Positions 18,710-29,189 of a stretch of 64,000 nt of DNA are shown here, one piece after another. The position numbers and the translations under genes were made by a program. Under the pieces are notes generated by a model. The model had not been told where the DNA came from. It searched no databases and saw only the letters and a list, made by a program, of their open reading frames with translations. The stretch's first letter is position 1; each line of letters starts with the position of its first letter. The stretch comes from Planctomycetota bacterium (lineage in GTDB: Bacteria; Planctomycetota; Phycisphaerae; Phycisphaerales; UBA1924): NCBI GenBank assembly GCA_013285505.1, contig CP053450.1:124001-188000 (forward strand), read 5' to 3'.

Positions 18710-19597
18710 TTATCCGAGCAGCGTCGCCACGTCGGCGGCCGATTCGGCCAGACGCGTCTTGAGGCTCTCGAGCTTCTCACCGTCGAGCTTCAACACCTCC
18801 AGCACGCCCTCGTCGATGTCGAGCGTCTGCAGATCGAGCCGGTAGGGCTTCTCACCCATCTCCGCCACCAGCCGGTCGGCCAGATACACCACGCACGGCA
18901 GCGTGCGGCTGTCCTTGTCCGCCGTCAGCGGGGCGTGGTGGTACGCCGTCACCAGTTCGAGACACCGCGGGAACTTCCACTTCTTGCACAGCGCCTCACC
19001 GAAGTTGCAGTGGTTGGCCCCGTAGACGGACTCTTCGACCTCGAGCATGTCCATCAGCGGCACGCCCGCAGCATTCACGCCGAGCGACTCCACAACCTCG
19101 ATCAGCTTCTGCCGATCAGACTGCATCATCACCATGATCCCGATGTCGTGCATCAGACCCGCCAGGAAGGCCTCGTCGCTCAGGCCCATCTTGAGCGTGT
19201 CCACGATGATCTTCGACGCCGCGGCCGTCGCGTTGGAGTGCGCCCACAGGTCCTCAGCGCTGAACCGGGGCGTCAGGTTGCCGCCGCGGAACAGCTTCGA
19301 GAGGCTCGCCGCGATCGCGATGTTCTTCACCGCGTTCAGCCCGAGCAGCACGATCGCACGGTTGATCGAGGCGATCTGCCCCGGCAAACCGTAGAACGAC
19401 GAGTTGACCACCTTGAGGATGCGGCTCGACAGCGCCGGGTCCCCCGAGATCACCTCGTGCAGGTCGGACGCGGTGGACTTGGGGTCCTCCACCAGTTTGA
19501 TGATCTGAAGAGTGACCTGCGGCAGTGTCGCAATATGGCTGATCTCGTTGATCGCCGAATTTACGACCTGGTCGCGCTGCTCCGTGGTGGTGCTCAT
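18710..19597 (-). CDS. HDOD domain-containing protein
   Basis: 295 residues, nearly all one HDOD domain: LPQVTLQIIKLVEDP near the start, DPALSSRILKVVNSSFYG, INRAIVLLGLNAVKNI, HDIGIMVM and the later NHCNFGEAL segment. HDOD proteins are HD-hydrolase relatives that act in signalling (motility, stress, c-di-GMP pathways) by protein contact, usually without hydrolase activity. Here an HD pair (LMHDIG) is kept. The start at 19597 (MSTTTEQRDQ) is preferred over longer forms because it gives the usual short N-terminus. It follows the nonulosonic acid genes and may share a flagellar context. Intact. Confidence 0.85.
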   Translation of the reverse strand: MSTTTEQRDQVVNSAINEISHIATLPQVTLQIIKLVEDPKSTASDLHEVISGDPALSSRILKVVNSSFYGLPGQIASINRAIVLLGLNAVKNIAIAASLSKLFRGGNLTPRFSAEDLWAHSNATAAASKIIVDTLKMGLSDEAFLAGLMHDIGIMVMMQSDRQKLIEVVESLGVNAAGVPLMDMLEVEESVYGANHCNFGEALCKKWKFPRCLELVTAYHHAPLTADKDSRTLPCVVYLADRLVAEMGEKPYRLDLQTLDIDEGVLEVLKLDGEKLESLKTRLAESAADVATLLG

Positions 19598-19703
19598 GCC
19601 GAATGCTCCGGGTTTGAGAGTGCTGCCCCCTCGCATCGGCCCGCCACAACCCCGACTTTCTCTCGGTCTCCGAGCGGACCCAAAATCGCCCGTAAAGCAT
19701 CCG

Positions 19704-20913
19704 CTAATACGCGCAGCACTTGCGCGTCAGACCCGACTGGAACGGGTCCACCGAAGCCAGCAGCCCCGCCACCCGCTCCCCCGTCCGGCCGTCCCCGTAC
19801 GGGTGACCGAGCCCCCGCAGGTCCAACGCCCGCGCGCGCCACCGCCGCCCGAACGTCCGTCACGAGTTCTCTCTGGGCCTCGACCACGTTCCCCGCCCGC
19901 TCACGCCCGGTCTGCCTCGCCCCAACGTTCACCGCCGGCACACCCAGCACCGCCGCCTCGATCAACCCCGCCGAGCTGTTGCCCACCAGCACACCGCCCG
20001 ACGACGCCAGCCGCAGCAGCACCGACACAAACCGCTCCCGCGGCAGGTGGCCCGCACTGATCACGCGGCTCCTCCGCCGCCGACGCGACCTCGATTGCGC
20101 GCACAATCCCTGCGCGCCCCGGATCACGGTTCGGCTCGAGGCACAGCACCGGGCCCTCCACCGACGCGAGCACCCCCTCGATCACCGCCGCCGCCGCGGC
20201 CTCCTCTTCCTCCGCGTGCCGGCCCATCGGGTGCATCAGCACCACCGCCGCCGGCGCACCGGCCGCCCGCCACACCTCATCGTCCGCCGGCGTCGCGCCC
20301 GCCAGCCCGTCCACCGCCGGCGAGCCGACAACATGCACACTCTCCGGCCGCTCGCCCATGCCTGATCCGCTCGGCGCTCGTCTCGGTCGCCGCCAGATGC
20401 AGGTGGGCCAGCTTGGTGATCGCGTGCCGCATCGCCTCGTCGGCGATGCCCTCTGCCCGGTCGCCGCCGTGGATGTGCGCCCAGCGGGATGCCCGCCACA
20501 CTCGCCGCCGCTGCTGCTGCGAACGCCTCGATCCGGTCGCCCAGCACCACGACCCAGTCCGGCCGGTTGCCCGCAAACGAGCGCGCAAAGCGTGACACGC
20601 CCCGCCCGACCGCCTCGGCATCGTCCAGCCTCGTGGAGGGCCCGGGCTTCTGCATCGGCACCGAGTCGGTCACTGGGAAGGCCTTCTTCACCTCGCGGAA
20701 GGTCTCGGCCGGCGGGATCAGATGCGACCCGGCCGCGATGACCAGCAGCTCGAGCCCCGCGTGCGCCTGCACCGCCGCCATCACCGGTTTGAGCAGCCCG
20801 AACTCGGCCCGCGAGCCGGTCACCACCGCCACCCGGCGCACACCACCGCCCGACGACGCGTCAAACTCGCCCGGTCGCACCGAAGGATCACCGTCCCAGC
20901 CGTCTCCGATCAT
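19704..20913 (-). CDS. neuC: UDP-N-acetylglucosamine 2-epimerase (NeuC/LegG-like), frame broken four times
   Basis: Hydrolysing UDP-GlcNAc 2-epimerase family: VAVVTGSRAEFGLLKPVM at the N-terminus, VVLGDRIEAFAAA, HIHGGDRAEGIADEAMRHAITKLAHLHL, then VLMHPMGRH, LVGNSSAGLIEAAVLGVPAVNVG and GHPYGDGRTGERV. These come from five frames. The joins are near 20490 (+1, GGGCGCAC for GGCGCAC), 20358 (-2, GC lost), 20063 (-2, CCGCGTG for CCGCGCGTG) and 19833 (+1 in a GCGCGCGGGCG run); all are at GCGC sites. Corrected length is about 403 residues. It would supply ManNAc or its diacetamido equivalent to the adjacent NeuB-type synthase. ATG at 20913. Confidence 0.87.
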
Positions 20914-20941
20914 GCCAGCACTCTAGCGCCGCAGCACGGGC

Positions 20942-21775
20942 TCACTGCACCCACTCCAGCTCCGCCAGCACCGGCCGGTGGTCGGAGGCCACCTCCTCGG
21001 CCAGCACCTCCGCGGTGCCGACGAACCCGAACGACGGACGGTGCATCACAAAGTCGATCCGCTTGGTCGGCCCGGCCGACGGGAACGTCGCACCCTCCCC
21101 CTCACCTTCACCCGGAGCCACGATCCGGAACCCCGCCTCCTCGAACGCCCGGATCGTCCGCGAGCCCGGCGTGTCGTTGAAATCGCCCGCGACGATCACG
21201 CCCGCGGCATCATCCAGCGCCGCGAGCAACGCCTCGGCCTGCGCAAACCGCTCCGTATCGTCGTCGAGCCAGTCAAAGTGCACACACACAAACATCACGC
21301 GGGGCTTGCCCGCCGGCGCGATCTCCACCGCCAAGGCCGACCGGGGCTCGCCGGTGCCCGGCGGCAGCTCGATCACCCGCGACGAAACAATCGGGTGCTT
21401 CGACAGCACCGCCAGCCCGTACCGACCGCCCTGAAAGTCCATGAACGGCGCGAACGCGTGCTCCATGCCGGTGAGCGACCCGTACGCCGCGGCCTGATCG
21501 ACCCCACCCGTCCGCGACGCCCCCTCATCAATCTCCTGCAACGCCACAATGTCCGGCGCGGCAGCAGTAATCACCCCCGCAATCCGCTCCAGATCGAGCT
21601 CGCCGTCGGTCCCCTCGCCGTGGTGCGTGTTGTAGGCGAGCACGCGCAACGCCCCGCCCGGCACATCCGGCACGCCCGGCGGCCCAACCGCCGCGGGCGT
21701 GTCAACCTCCCGCGGCCCACACCCGCACCACACGACCAGCCCCACAAGCAACGACAACAAACCGGTGTACCGCAT
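20942..21775 (-). CDS. Endonuclease/exonuclease/phosphatase family lipoprotein
   Basis: 277 residues, intact. The N-terminus is a hydrophobic signal ending LVVWCGCG, consistent with a lipobox cysteine near residue 17-19. EEP-fold motifs follow: LRVLAYNTHHG, IVALQEID (metal Glu), VFVCVHFDWLDDD, VIVAGDFNDTPGS and ASDHRPVLAEL. The fold covers DNases, sphingomyelinases and inositol phosphatases; the substrate cannot be told. An exported position argues against DNA repair. It sits between neuB and neuC and may be cotranscribed, but no link to sugar synthesis is evident. Confidence 0.83.
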   Translation of the reverse strand: MRYTGLLSLLVGLVVWCGCGPREVDTPAAVGPPGVPDVPGGALRVLAYNTHHGEGTDGELDLERIAGVITAAAPDIVALQEIDEGASRTGGVDQAAAYGSLTGMEHAFAPFMDFQGGRYGLAVLSKHPIVSSRVIELPPGTGEPRSALAVEIAPAGKPRVMFVCVHFDWLDDDTERFAQAEALLAALDDAAGVIVAGDFNDTPGSRTIRAFEEAGFRIVAPGEGEGEGATFPSAGPTKRIDFVMHRPSFGFVGTAEVLAEEVASDHRPVLAELEWVQ

Positions 21776-21792
21776 GCCGCGAGTCTACAGAT

Positions 21793-22851
21793 TCACTGCT
21801 CAGCGGTGCGCGCGCTCACTACCAACGCCACATCCCCGGCGGCGAGCGGCGCGTCCCGCTCCACCGCCCGTGCCAGAGGCTTCCCGAGCACCTCGTCCAG
21901 CCGCCACGGCTCGATCCCCGTGCCCGGCCGCTTGATGGTCAGATCGGCGCGGTCCAGCACATGCCCGGCCGCGAGCGCCTGAGTCGTCGTGAGCGACTGA
22001 CGCGAGACCGCCCGCACATCGCGCTCACAGTCGAACAGCCGCTTCTCCCCCCCCGCCGTCGCCCCGACGCGGCCCGCCGCCTTCGCCTGCGCCACATACG
22101 CCCTGAACCCGTCCGGCTCGAGCGACGCCGCGTGGTCCGGCCCCGCCGCCCGCGTGTCGTAGGTCAGGTGCTTCTCCAGCACACACGCCCCGTGCGCCAC
22201 CGCTTCCGCCCCGGTCCCGACGCCGGGCGTGTGGTCGCTGTAGCCCACCGGCAGCCCCGTCGCCGACGCGATCGCCCCGATGCCGCCAAGCCCCGCCTCC
22301 GGCGCCGGGTAGCTGCTCACACACTGCAGGAACGCCAGCCGCCCGCGCACCCCGCAGCCACCCCGCCGCACGGGTCACCTCGTCGATCGTGCTCGCCCCG
22401 GTGCTGACAATCAGCGGGCGACCCGTCCCCGCCATCGCCTCGAGCAGCGGCCGATTGACGATGTCCGGGCTCGCGCTCTTGTACGCATCCCACGCCAGCG
22501 CCGAGGCTCTGGCGACCAGTTCCACGCTGAAGACCGTCACGATCGCGTGCACGCCGCGGGGCGCGCGCGCGCGACGACCCCCGCCATCTCGTCGATCCCA
22601 AGCTCCAGCCGCCGCAGCATCGCCAGCGGGTCGGTCTCCCCCGCCGCCGCCTGATACGCCGCGAGCTTGGCCGCCCGGCCCATCAGGAGATCAGTCTCAA
22701 ACAGCTGGAGCTTGACCGCGTCCGCCCCCGCCGCCGCCGCCGCGTCGGTCAGCTCCAGCGCGCGCGCAACCGACCCGTCGTGATTCACCCCGATCTCGGC
22801 GATGACATACACCGGGCTCGCCTCGTCGATCCGCGTCTGGCCGATCTGCAT
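21793..22851 (-). CDS. neuB: N-acylneuraminate-9-phosphate/legionaminate synthase NeuB-type, frame broken twice
   Basis: PEP-condensing nonulosonic acid synthase. VYVIAEIGVNHDGS, ADAVKLQLFETD, VFSVELVARA, IVNRPLLEAMAGTGRPLIVSTGAST, LQCVSSYPAP, GYSDHTPG, ACVLEKHLTYD and the C-terminal SAF/antifreeze-like domain (LTTTQALAAGHVLDRADLTIKRPGTGI) appear in the canonical order. Breaks are at ~22563-22572 (+2 in a GCGCGCGCGCGC run) and ~22346 (+1 in GCGCGGGCGG); removing the three extra bases gives about 351 residues. The ATG at 22851 starts 1 bp past the neuA stop, so neuA and neuB are coupled. Confidence 0.89.
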
Positions 22852-22852
22852 G

Positions 22853-23632
22853 TCAGGCACCCACCGCCGCCGCACGCGGGCCGAGCATCGCCTCCGCCAC
22901 CGCGAGATCGACCGCCGAGTCGATATCCACCACGTCCCCCTCGCCGGTCATCACCCCCCGGTGGTCGTTCCCCAGGAAGCTGTGCGGGTGCGCCGGGTCG
23001 TCGCCGTCGAGTTCGTGAAAGAGCGCCGCCCTCGACACCACCAGCACACCGCCGTCGGGCACAAAGCTCGGCGACAGTTCCTGCCGGCGATACACCCCGC
23101 CGAACAACCGCTCGCCGTCCCACGGCGTCACCCGACCGGCCGAATCGACACGGACCTGCCACAGCGGGTGATGCTTGCCAACCTGCGCATAGCTCTGCAC
23201 CGAATCGCACCCGCTCTCCCGCCACAGACCCACCGCCCGATCGACCAGCCCCTCGGGCCTCACCGGCACGTTGCCGTAAAGCAGCACGACGCCGCCGACA
23301 CGACCCGCGCCGCCGGGCCCCGCCGGTGCCGATTCCAGCCACAGGACCGCCTCCCGCAGCGCATCATCCACGCGGGCGGTGTCGGTCGCGAGCGCATCGC
23401 TCCGTCGGTGGGGCGTCGCGCGCATCGTCGTCGCGAGATCAAGAATCTCCTCGCTGTCGCTCGAGACCACCACGCCGTCCACCGACGCTGCGCGCGCAGC
23501 CTGCTCGATCGTCCACGCCACGCAGGGCTTGCCCACGATCGGCCTGAGGTTCTTGCCCGGCACGCCCTTGCTGCCGGCCCGCGCGATCACCACGGCAACA
23601 ACCGTCCCGCGATGTGCGTGCGTAGTGCCCAT
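22853..23632 (-). CDS. neuA: CMP-nonulosonic acid cytidylyltransferase (NeuA-type)
   Basis: 259 residues, intact. VVAVVIARAGSKGVPGKNLRPI is the cytidylyltransferase signature binding CTP; VVVSSDSEEIL and VLLYGNVPVRPEGLVDRAV are further family blocks. It activates the sugar made by NeuB as a CMP derivative for transfer to protein. The gene stands between the Maf-type fusion gene (9 bp upstream) and neuB (1 bp downstream). It contains a TGCGCGCGCA palindrome at 23489-23498 without frame damage. Confidence 0.9.
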   Translation of the reverse strand: MGTTHAHRGTVVAVVIARAGSKGVPGKNLRPIVGKPCVAWTIEQAARAASVDGVVVSSDSEEILDLATTMRATPHRRSDALATDTARVDDALREAVLWLESAPAGPGGAGRVGGVVLLYGNVPVRPEGLVDRAVGLWRESGCDSVQSYAQVGKHHPLWQVRVDSAGRVTPWDGERLFGGVYRRQELSPSFVPDGGVLVVSRAALFHELDGDDPAHPHSFLGNDHRGVMTGEGDVVDIDSAVDLAVAEAMLGPRAAAVGA

Positions 23633-23641
23633 GGTGTCTCG

Positions 23642-26600
23642 CTAGGCCGCGGCCGCCGGCTCGCTTCGTGTGCTCCCCGCCGTCGACTCGCGCAGGTCCT
23701 CCAGCTGCCGCCGCGTGCGGACGACCCTCGCCCACGCCGCGACCAGCCCATCGGCGCACGCGTTCGCGGCCGACTTCCCGCTCCACCGCCGCGTCCGCAC
23801 CAGCGCGTCACCGTCGCTGAGCACACGCAGCTCGCTCATCGAACGCCTCCACGTCGCCAGCAGAGGCTCGGGCAGCCGCTCGATCCGGTTGCCCTCGATC
23901 CGTCGCGGCAGGGGGTCGATCGCGCACGCCTGGGCCATCGCCAGCCAGCGGTCGTAGAACGTCTCGATCTCCTCGTACACCCGGTCGCACCGCGTGATCC
24001 GCGGCACCAGCCAGACGCTCGGCATCCTGCCCCCGTCAGTGCCCGAGCGGGCCTCCAGCATCGCGACAAGATTCTCACGCACGTTGTCGAACGAGGACAT
24101 CCCCGCCATCGTGCGGTAGCCCTCGGCGGTGTCTGCGAGCAGATCGACCGACACGACGCCCGCGCCGCCTTCCAGCAGCGACATCGCCGTCTCGCGGTCG
24201 CACTGCAGGTCGGTCCGCACGTGCACCATCAGCCCCGCGTCGGACGCGGCAGCGACCACTTCCCGCCACGCACCGTGCATGAGCGGGTCGCCGGCGCCGC
24301 CGAGTGTCACGGCCGCATCCGGACGGGCCTCGGCCAGCTGCTCGATCAGGCTCACCGCATCGGCCACCGCCATCGGCTGCCGCTCGATCCCGCGCTTGGT
24401 CCCCGCGAAGAGCTGCGCGAGCTGCCCCCCCGTCCGCCGGCCCGAGCAGAGCTCCAGCAGGAGGTGAGAAGGGCCGCGCGAGGCGAGATCCATCGCGACC
24501 GATCGCAGCGTTGCGCCGAGCGATGCCGCCGACACTCCGGCCGCGTCATCCGCCCCGCCCCCGCTCGCGTACGCCCGGGCGATCATCTCTGCGCGCAGCT
24601 CCGAGTCGGCGATCGCGCGCACGCCGATGTCCCGCACCTCCGGCCCCACCCTGACGCACCCGGGCTTGGCCACCGGGTCCAGGATCGGCGCCATCGGCAC
24701 GTAGCCCAGCAAACCACCGACGGTCGCGAACCCACCGGCGCGATCGGCGCTCGACGCGAGCTCTTCCACCAGCGATCTGTCCAGCACGCAAGGCGAAAGG
24801 CCCGGGGCCGCCTGCGTGAACGTGAGCCGTCGTCGCTCGGGGTCTTCGCGATAGCGCCCGATCACCTCGCCGGTCAGGCCGGGGTCAACGAGCGCCCAGT
24901 CGGCACCGACGATCACGGCCGCGTCGATCCGCAGCCGCGCCATCGCGTCGAGCGTCGTGACGGGGTCGAACGCCTCGTCCCACACGGTCATGCCGCAGAG
25001 CCCGCTCCGCCAGCAGTCCGCGGCGAATGCGCGTGCAGCCGCGACACCGCGCCGGCGTGCACCCAGCGGGTGTTCGGGCGTGGGCTCGATCTGCAGCGTC
25101 ACGCGGCCGCGATGCTCACCGAGCAGCGCACCCTCGTCCCCGACGAGCGCGCGTGTGCGAACAGGGTCCTGTGTCAGCAGCACGACGCGATCGAGCCCGC
25201 CGCTCTGCACGAGCCGGGCGATCGTGAGCTGCAGTACGTTCAGGCCGTCGGCGATCGGCGCGGCCAGATCTCGCCGCGAACCGAGCGCGCCGGTCGCGGC
25301 ATCCACCGCGATGATGGCCGCGACGTGTCGGTGTGCCACCGAGCGGTCGGCCGTTTCGGTCTGCCCCGTGCCGTGCTCCTCGGGGTCGCGGGTGAGCTTG
25401 GGGGCCGTGCCGCGCATCGCCCGCTCGGTCTCGCCGAGCATCTTGCGGAGGTGACTCGCGGCCTCGGCGATCCACTCGACGTTCACAATGTCGCGCTCGA
25501 TCTGGCGGCGCTGCTTCTCGAGCGCAGAGCCCGAGTCGTCGAAGTGGATCTGCCTGTCGGACCGGAATCGCTTGAACTGCCCGGTCTGGTTCAGGTGCTG
25601 CACGAGTTCGTATGCCGGCTGGATGGTCCGCACCTTCTCGCCGATCGACTGCACCTTGCCGATCAGCACGTTCACCCGCGCGTGGTTGCCGTGCGCGGCG
25701 AGCATCTTGTGCAGCAGGTCCGCCGCCTCGCGGCTCATCCGCTCGACGCGGAGCACGTCCTGGGCGAGCCGGTTGATCCGCTCGGCCACCCGCGGCCTGG
25801 TGAGCGCGCGCAGATCGTCGTTGCGCTGGGGCTCGGGCAAGGTCTCGTCGGCCGGCGGCGCGGCCGCGTAGGTCGCGAGCGCCTCGGCCAGCGTCATCGT
25901 CGTGGTCGCGCGCTTCGCCACGCCGCCCTCGGTCGCGTCGATCGTCGTGAGCCCGGCGCCCGCGTCGGCCTCGAACATCCGCTCAAACTGCACCAGATAC
26001 GCCGACATCTGCTCGTCGGAGTAGACCTTGCGGCCCAGATGGTCGGTCGCCCCGCGCAGGTGGGCGCGGTTGCGGACGATCCGCTGCCACTCCATCGTCT
26101 CCAGCGAGTTGAACTCGTTGAGCTCGCCCGCCCACACGTCGTGGATCGCGGCACCCGACGCGTAGTACTGCCCGTCGGTGAACCCCAGGTCCTGCCCGAT
26201 CAGGATGACCGGGTCGCACCCCAGGTGCCGCGCGAAGGTGTGCGCCAGATGCGCCACCGTCGCGCCGGGGGCGATGTCGCACCCGTCGTGGGCAAAGCCG
26301 CTCCCGAGCACCTTGGTCAGCGTCTCGTCGTGCAGGCAGCAGATCGCGCCCGGGTAGGCCTCCAGAATCGCCGGGTTGGCCTTGGGCTCGACGACCAGTG
26401 TCACGCCCTCGACGTCCGCCGCCGTCAGGCCCTCGTAGAACCGGCGGCTGATCTCGTGATGGTCGAGCGCGGTGACGAAGTGCGGCCGGATCCCGGCCGC
26501 GAGAAGCTGCTTGAGCACCGTCTGCACCGCGACGATCACCACGCGGTCGCGGACACCCGGCTCGGCGAGCAGCCGCATGTTCCGCGCCAGGCTCGGCCCG

Positions 26601-27348
26601 GCGCTCACGACCACCGCCGGCCGGCCCTGCGCGCGCTCAGCCCCGCGATGCCCGGCACGCTCGCGTACCAATCAAGATTCATGAGTCCGTTGCGGAGCGA
26701 CGCCTCGGTCTGCATCAGCGTGGTGACCACGTTCGTCCGGATCGCCCGCACCGTCGTGGTGAACGCCTCGCGGAACTGTGCCGCCCGCTCACCCAGCCGC
26801 GGCCCGCTCGGCCCGTGCTCGATCACCTTCACGCCCAGCGAGACCGCCACCTCGGCACCGAGCAACGCCTCGGAGATCGCCCCGCTGTCCGGGCGCGTCA
26901 GGACCGCCACGTTGGACCGTTCCATCACCTCCGCCAGATCGACACGCTCGAGCACCGCACGGAGCAGAGGCACGTCCGGCTCGAAGACCACGACCACGCC
27001 CGTCCGTCCCAGCTTCTCAGCCAGCAGCCGGATGTGATGCCCGACGCCCAGCCCGAGCACCACCGCCACCCCCGCCTCGGCGGTCACGAAGCGGTCGGCC
27101 AGCCTCTTGGCCTCATCCAGCGGCCGCCGGCCGCTGGCCAGCCGTCGCGTCGTGTCGCCGGTGCCGATCGTCCCGGTGAGCCCGCCGTCCTCGGCGATCG
27201 CAAAGCCCGCGTCGGGCGCGGCGATCGACTGCTCGACGAGCTGCGCGGTCTCCGGCGAGCACCGGGAGAGCGCCTTGAGGTTCCGGGCCAGCACCTCGGC
27301 CGATGCTGCGGGTTGGTGCACGTGGTCTCCGCCCGGCCGTTCGATCAT
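23642..27348 (-). CDS. Maf-type (DUF115) / nucleotidyltransferase-like / degenerate radical-SAM-like fusion, frame broken once
   Basis: About 1,234 residues after joining two frames at 26629-26636, where AGCGCGCGCAGG probably stands for AGCGCGCAGG and restores SAQGRPAVVVSAGPSLARN. Residues ~1-620 match the motility-associated Maf/DUF115 glycosyltransferases (AVVLGLGVGHHIRLLAE, VSAGPSL, GYVDG-like GQDLGFTDGQYYASG) that attach nonulosonic acids to flagellin. Residues ~670-960 look like a nucleotidyltransferase (VAAIIAVDAATGALGSRRDL, LDRVVLLTQDP). Residues ~965-1180 follow a radical-SAM plus SPASM pattern (VTLGGAGDPLMHGAWREVV, MSELRVLSDGDALV), yet LELCSGRRTGGQL has no CxxxCxxC and the SPASM cysteines are absent. 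The start is uncertain; ATG 27348 was chosen. Confidence 0.75.
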
Positions 27349-27560
27349 CGCTCGTACCTCGCTGCGGGGCATCCTGCCCACCCGGGAGCACCCGGAGGGG
27401 TCCGGGTGCGTACAAACAGAGGACGCCGGTTGGCGTCCGTTCATGGAGCATCGGCCTTTGGCGCACCAACCCTCCAGATTGCCGGCCCGCACGGGGCGAT
27501 TCGCCGCCCCGGCGGCGGCGCTGCCCGTGACCGCGGCGTGCGCAGCGGGCGCGCGCGCAG

Positions 27561-28229
27561 TTGGACATCCTGCAGCCGCCGCCCGACCTGCCGGGCCTGG
27601 CCGACCCGCCATTCCTGCACCACGCCCTGTTTGAGAACCCGATCCCGCTGGTGATCGCTTCGGTGCTCATCGCCCTGCTCGCCCACGCCGTCGCGGCCCG
27701 GATCGACCGCCGCAGGGCCGGGCTGATCATCTCGGCCGCGGCCCTTCTGTTGGGCGTCGCCGGGCTCCTGGTCGCCACCCTGGTCCAGACCGACCGCGAG
27801 GCGGTCGAGGAACGGACCCGCCAGACCGTCGCAGCCGTCGCCGACGCGGACACCGCGGCGCTGACCTCGATTTTCGACCCTGAGGTCCGGCTCTTCTACA
27901 GCGGCTCCCGGGCCGGCTGGGACCGCGGGCGCATCCTCGGCTTCATCGACACCTATCTCCTGCCCAGACAGCGGTACGAGGTGGACCACCACAGCATCAG
28001 CGGCATCCAGACCCAGCTCGGGCCGGGGCGGTTCACGGCCCGGTCCCGCGCCAGGGTCAGCGTGACACCGGTCGGGGATCGCGCCCCGACGAGCGTGATC
28101 TGTCTGATGACATGGCGGCAGGACCCCGAGGCCTCGGGCCCGGAGAGCTGGACGCTGACCGAGATTCAGCCTCTGTGGGTGCAGGGCATCGGCGAGATCG
28201 ACAGCCGCGTCATGCCGCAGGGGTTCTGA
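27561..28229 (+). CDS. Membrane-anchored protein with an NTF2-like domain
   Basis: 222 residues. Two hydrophobic segments (IPLVIASVLIALLAHAVAA and GLIISAAALLLGVAGLLVATLV) are followed by an alpha+beta region of ~140 residues whose pattern (VAAVADADTAALTSIFDPEVRLF, ILGFIDTYL, WTLTEIQPLWV) resembles SnoaL/NTF2-like domains. Such domains bind small ligands or serve as assembly platforms; no catalytic residues stand out. The start is a TTG at 27561; no better start was found. It is divergent from the Maf-type gene. Intact, function unknown. Confidence 0.68.
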   Translation: MDILQPPPDLPGLADPPFLHHALFENPIPLVIASVLIALLAHAVAARIDRRRAGLIISAAALLLGVAGLLVATLVQTDREAVEERTRQTVAAVADADTAALTSIFDPEVRLFYSGSRAGWDRGRILGFIDTYLLPRQRYEVDHHSISGIQTQLGPGRFTARSRARVSVTPVGDRAPTSVICLMTWRQDPEASGPESWTLTEIQPLWVQGIGEIDSRVMPQGF

Positions 28230-28247
28230 GGCTGCGCGCGCGCCGGG

Positions 28248-29189
28248 TCAGTCGCCCGGCACCGCCACCAGCTTGCTCGGCTGCAGCCGGAACGAACTGG
28301 CACCCTCGCCCGTGGTGCCCGGGATCCGCTCACGGATGCCCTGACCGTTCAGCAGGTTGAGGGCGTGCCGCTCCCGCGTCCTGAGCAGCTCGAAGCTCTC
28401 GATGCCCTGCCGGTTGCGGGGGTCGTAGTCGTCCTGCCCGAAGACGCCGACGGTCACCATGGACCGCTCGGGCGCGTGGTAATAGAAGGCCATCTCGCCG
28501 TCGCGACGCAGCAGCACCGCCGCCTGTTCGGCGGCCTTGCGGAACTCGCGGATCTCCGCGGGCGTGGCCGGCGACCGGTCGCCGCGGCCGTAGATCCCGA
28601 TCTGCAGCGTGTAAAGCGCGTTGTCGTCGCCGAAGAGCTTCTTGGCGTTGCGGAGGTCGAGCTCCGGCAGGCTGCCGGAGAGCAGGCTTGGGTCGGGCGG
28701 TGAGAGCAGGGCCGAGGCGAAGGGCAGCTGCCCGCCGACCCGGAGCGTGCGGAGCCGTTCCAGATCGGCGACGGCGCGGGGGTCGTCGGGCCCGTCGTAG
28801 CGGCCGTAGGCCACCACCGTCGCCTTGTCGCGCTTCTCCACGAAGGCCCCGGTCAGGCCAGCTTCGTTGACGACTTTGGCCAGGCCGATCTCGGCCCGCT
28901 CGGCTGCGCTGAGCGGGCGTTCTCCGGCCTTGGGCTCGATCTCGGTGAACGCGACCAGCACGATCGACCAGTACGCCGCGGTGTCGCTTGCGGGGTTTCC
29001 CTGGCCCTGGCCGGATAACGGTGCGAGCACCTCGTCGGCCTCGTCACGGAAGCGTTCGAGGTCGCGCTCGCGGGCCGGGGTGTCGCTGGTGTCCTTCTTT
29101 GGGCGGGCCTTGAACTGGCCGAAGGCGGCCGCGGAGACCAGCGAGAGCGTGATGAGCGCCAGAAGAATGTGCTGTCTTGCCATCGTCAT
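28248..29189 (-). CDS. Secreted protein of unknown function
   Basis: 313 residues with a signal peptide (ARQHILLALITLSLVSAAAFGQ). The mature part has two similar alpha/beta regions: SIVLVAFTEIEP..ATVVAYGRYDG in the first half and YTLQIGIYGR..EMAFYYHAPERSMVTVGVF in the second. Each looks like a SPOR-type peptidoglycan-binding fold, but this rests on pattern only. The ATG at 29189 has GGAGG 12 bp upstream on the minus strand. It lies 19 bp from the convergent NTF2-like gene. No enzyme motif was recognised. Confidence 0.65.
   Translation of the reverse strand: MTMARQHILLALITLSLVSAAAFGQFKARPKKDTSDTPARERDLERFRDEADEVLAPLSGQGQGNPASDTAAYWSIVLVAFTEIEPKAGERPLSAAERAEIGLAKVVNEAGLTGAFVEKRDKATVVAYGRYDGPDDPRAVADLERLRTLRVGGQLPFASALLSPPDPSLLSGSLPELDLRNAKKLFGDDNALYTLQIGIYGRGDRSPATPAEIREFRKAAEQAAVLLRRDGEMAFYYHAPERSMVTVGVFGQDDYDPRNRQGIESFELLRTRERHALNLLNGQGIRERIPGTTGEGASSFRLQPSKLVAVPGD

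Noticed and set aside
22802..27037. Long plus-strand open frame of ~1,400 residues opposite neuA and the Maf-type fusion
   Set aside because: It is antisense to recognisable enzymes; composition is His/Arg/Pro-rich with no conserved motif.
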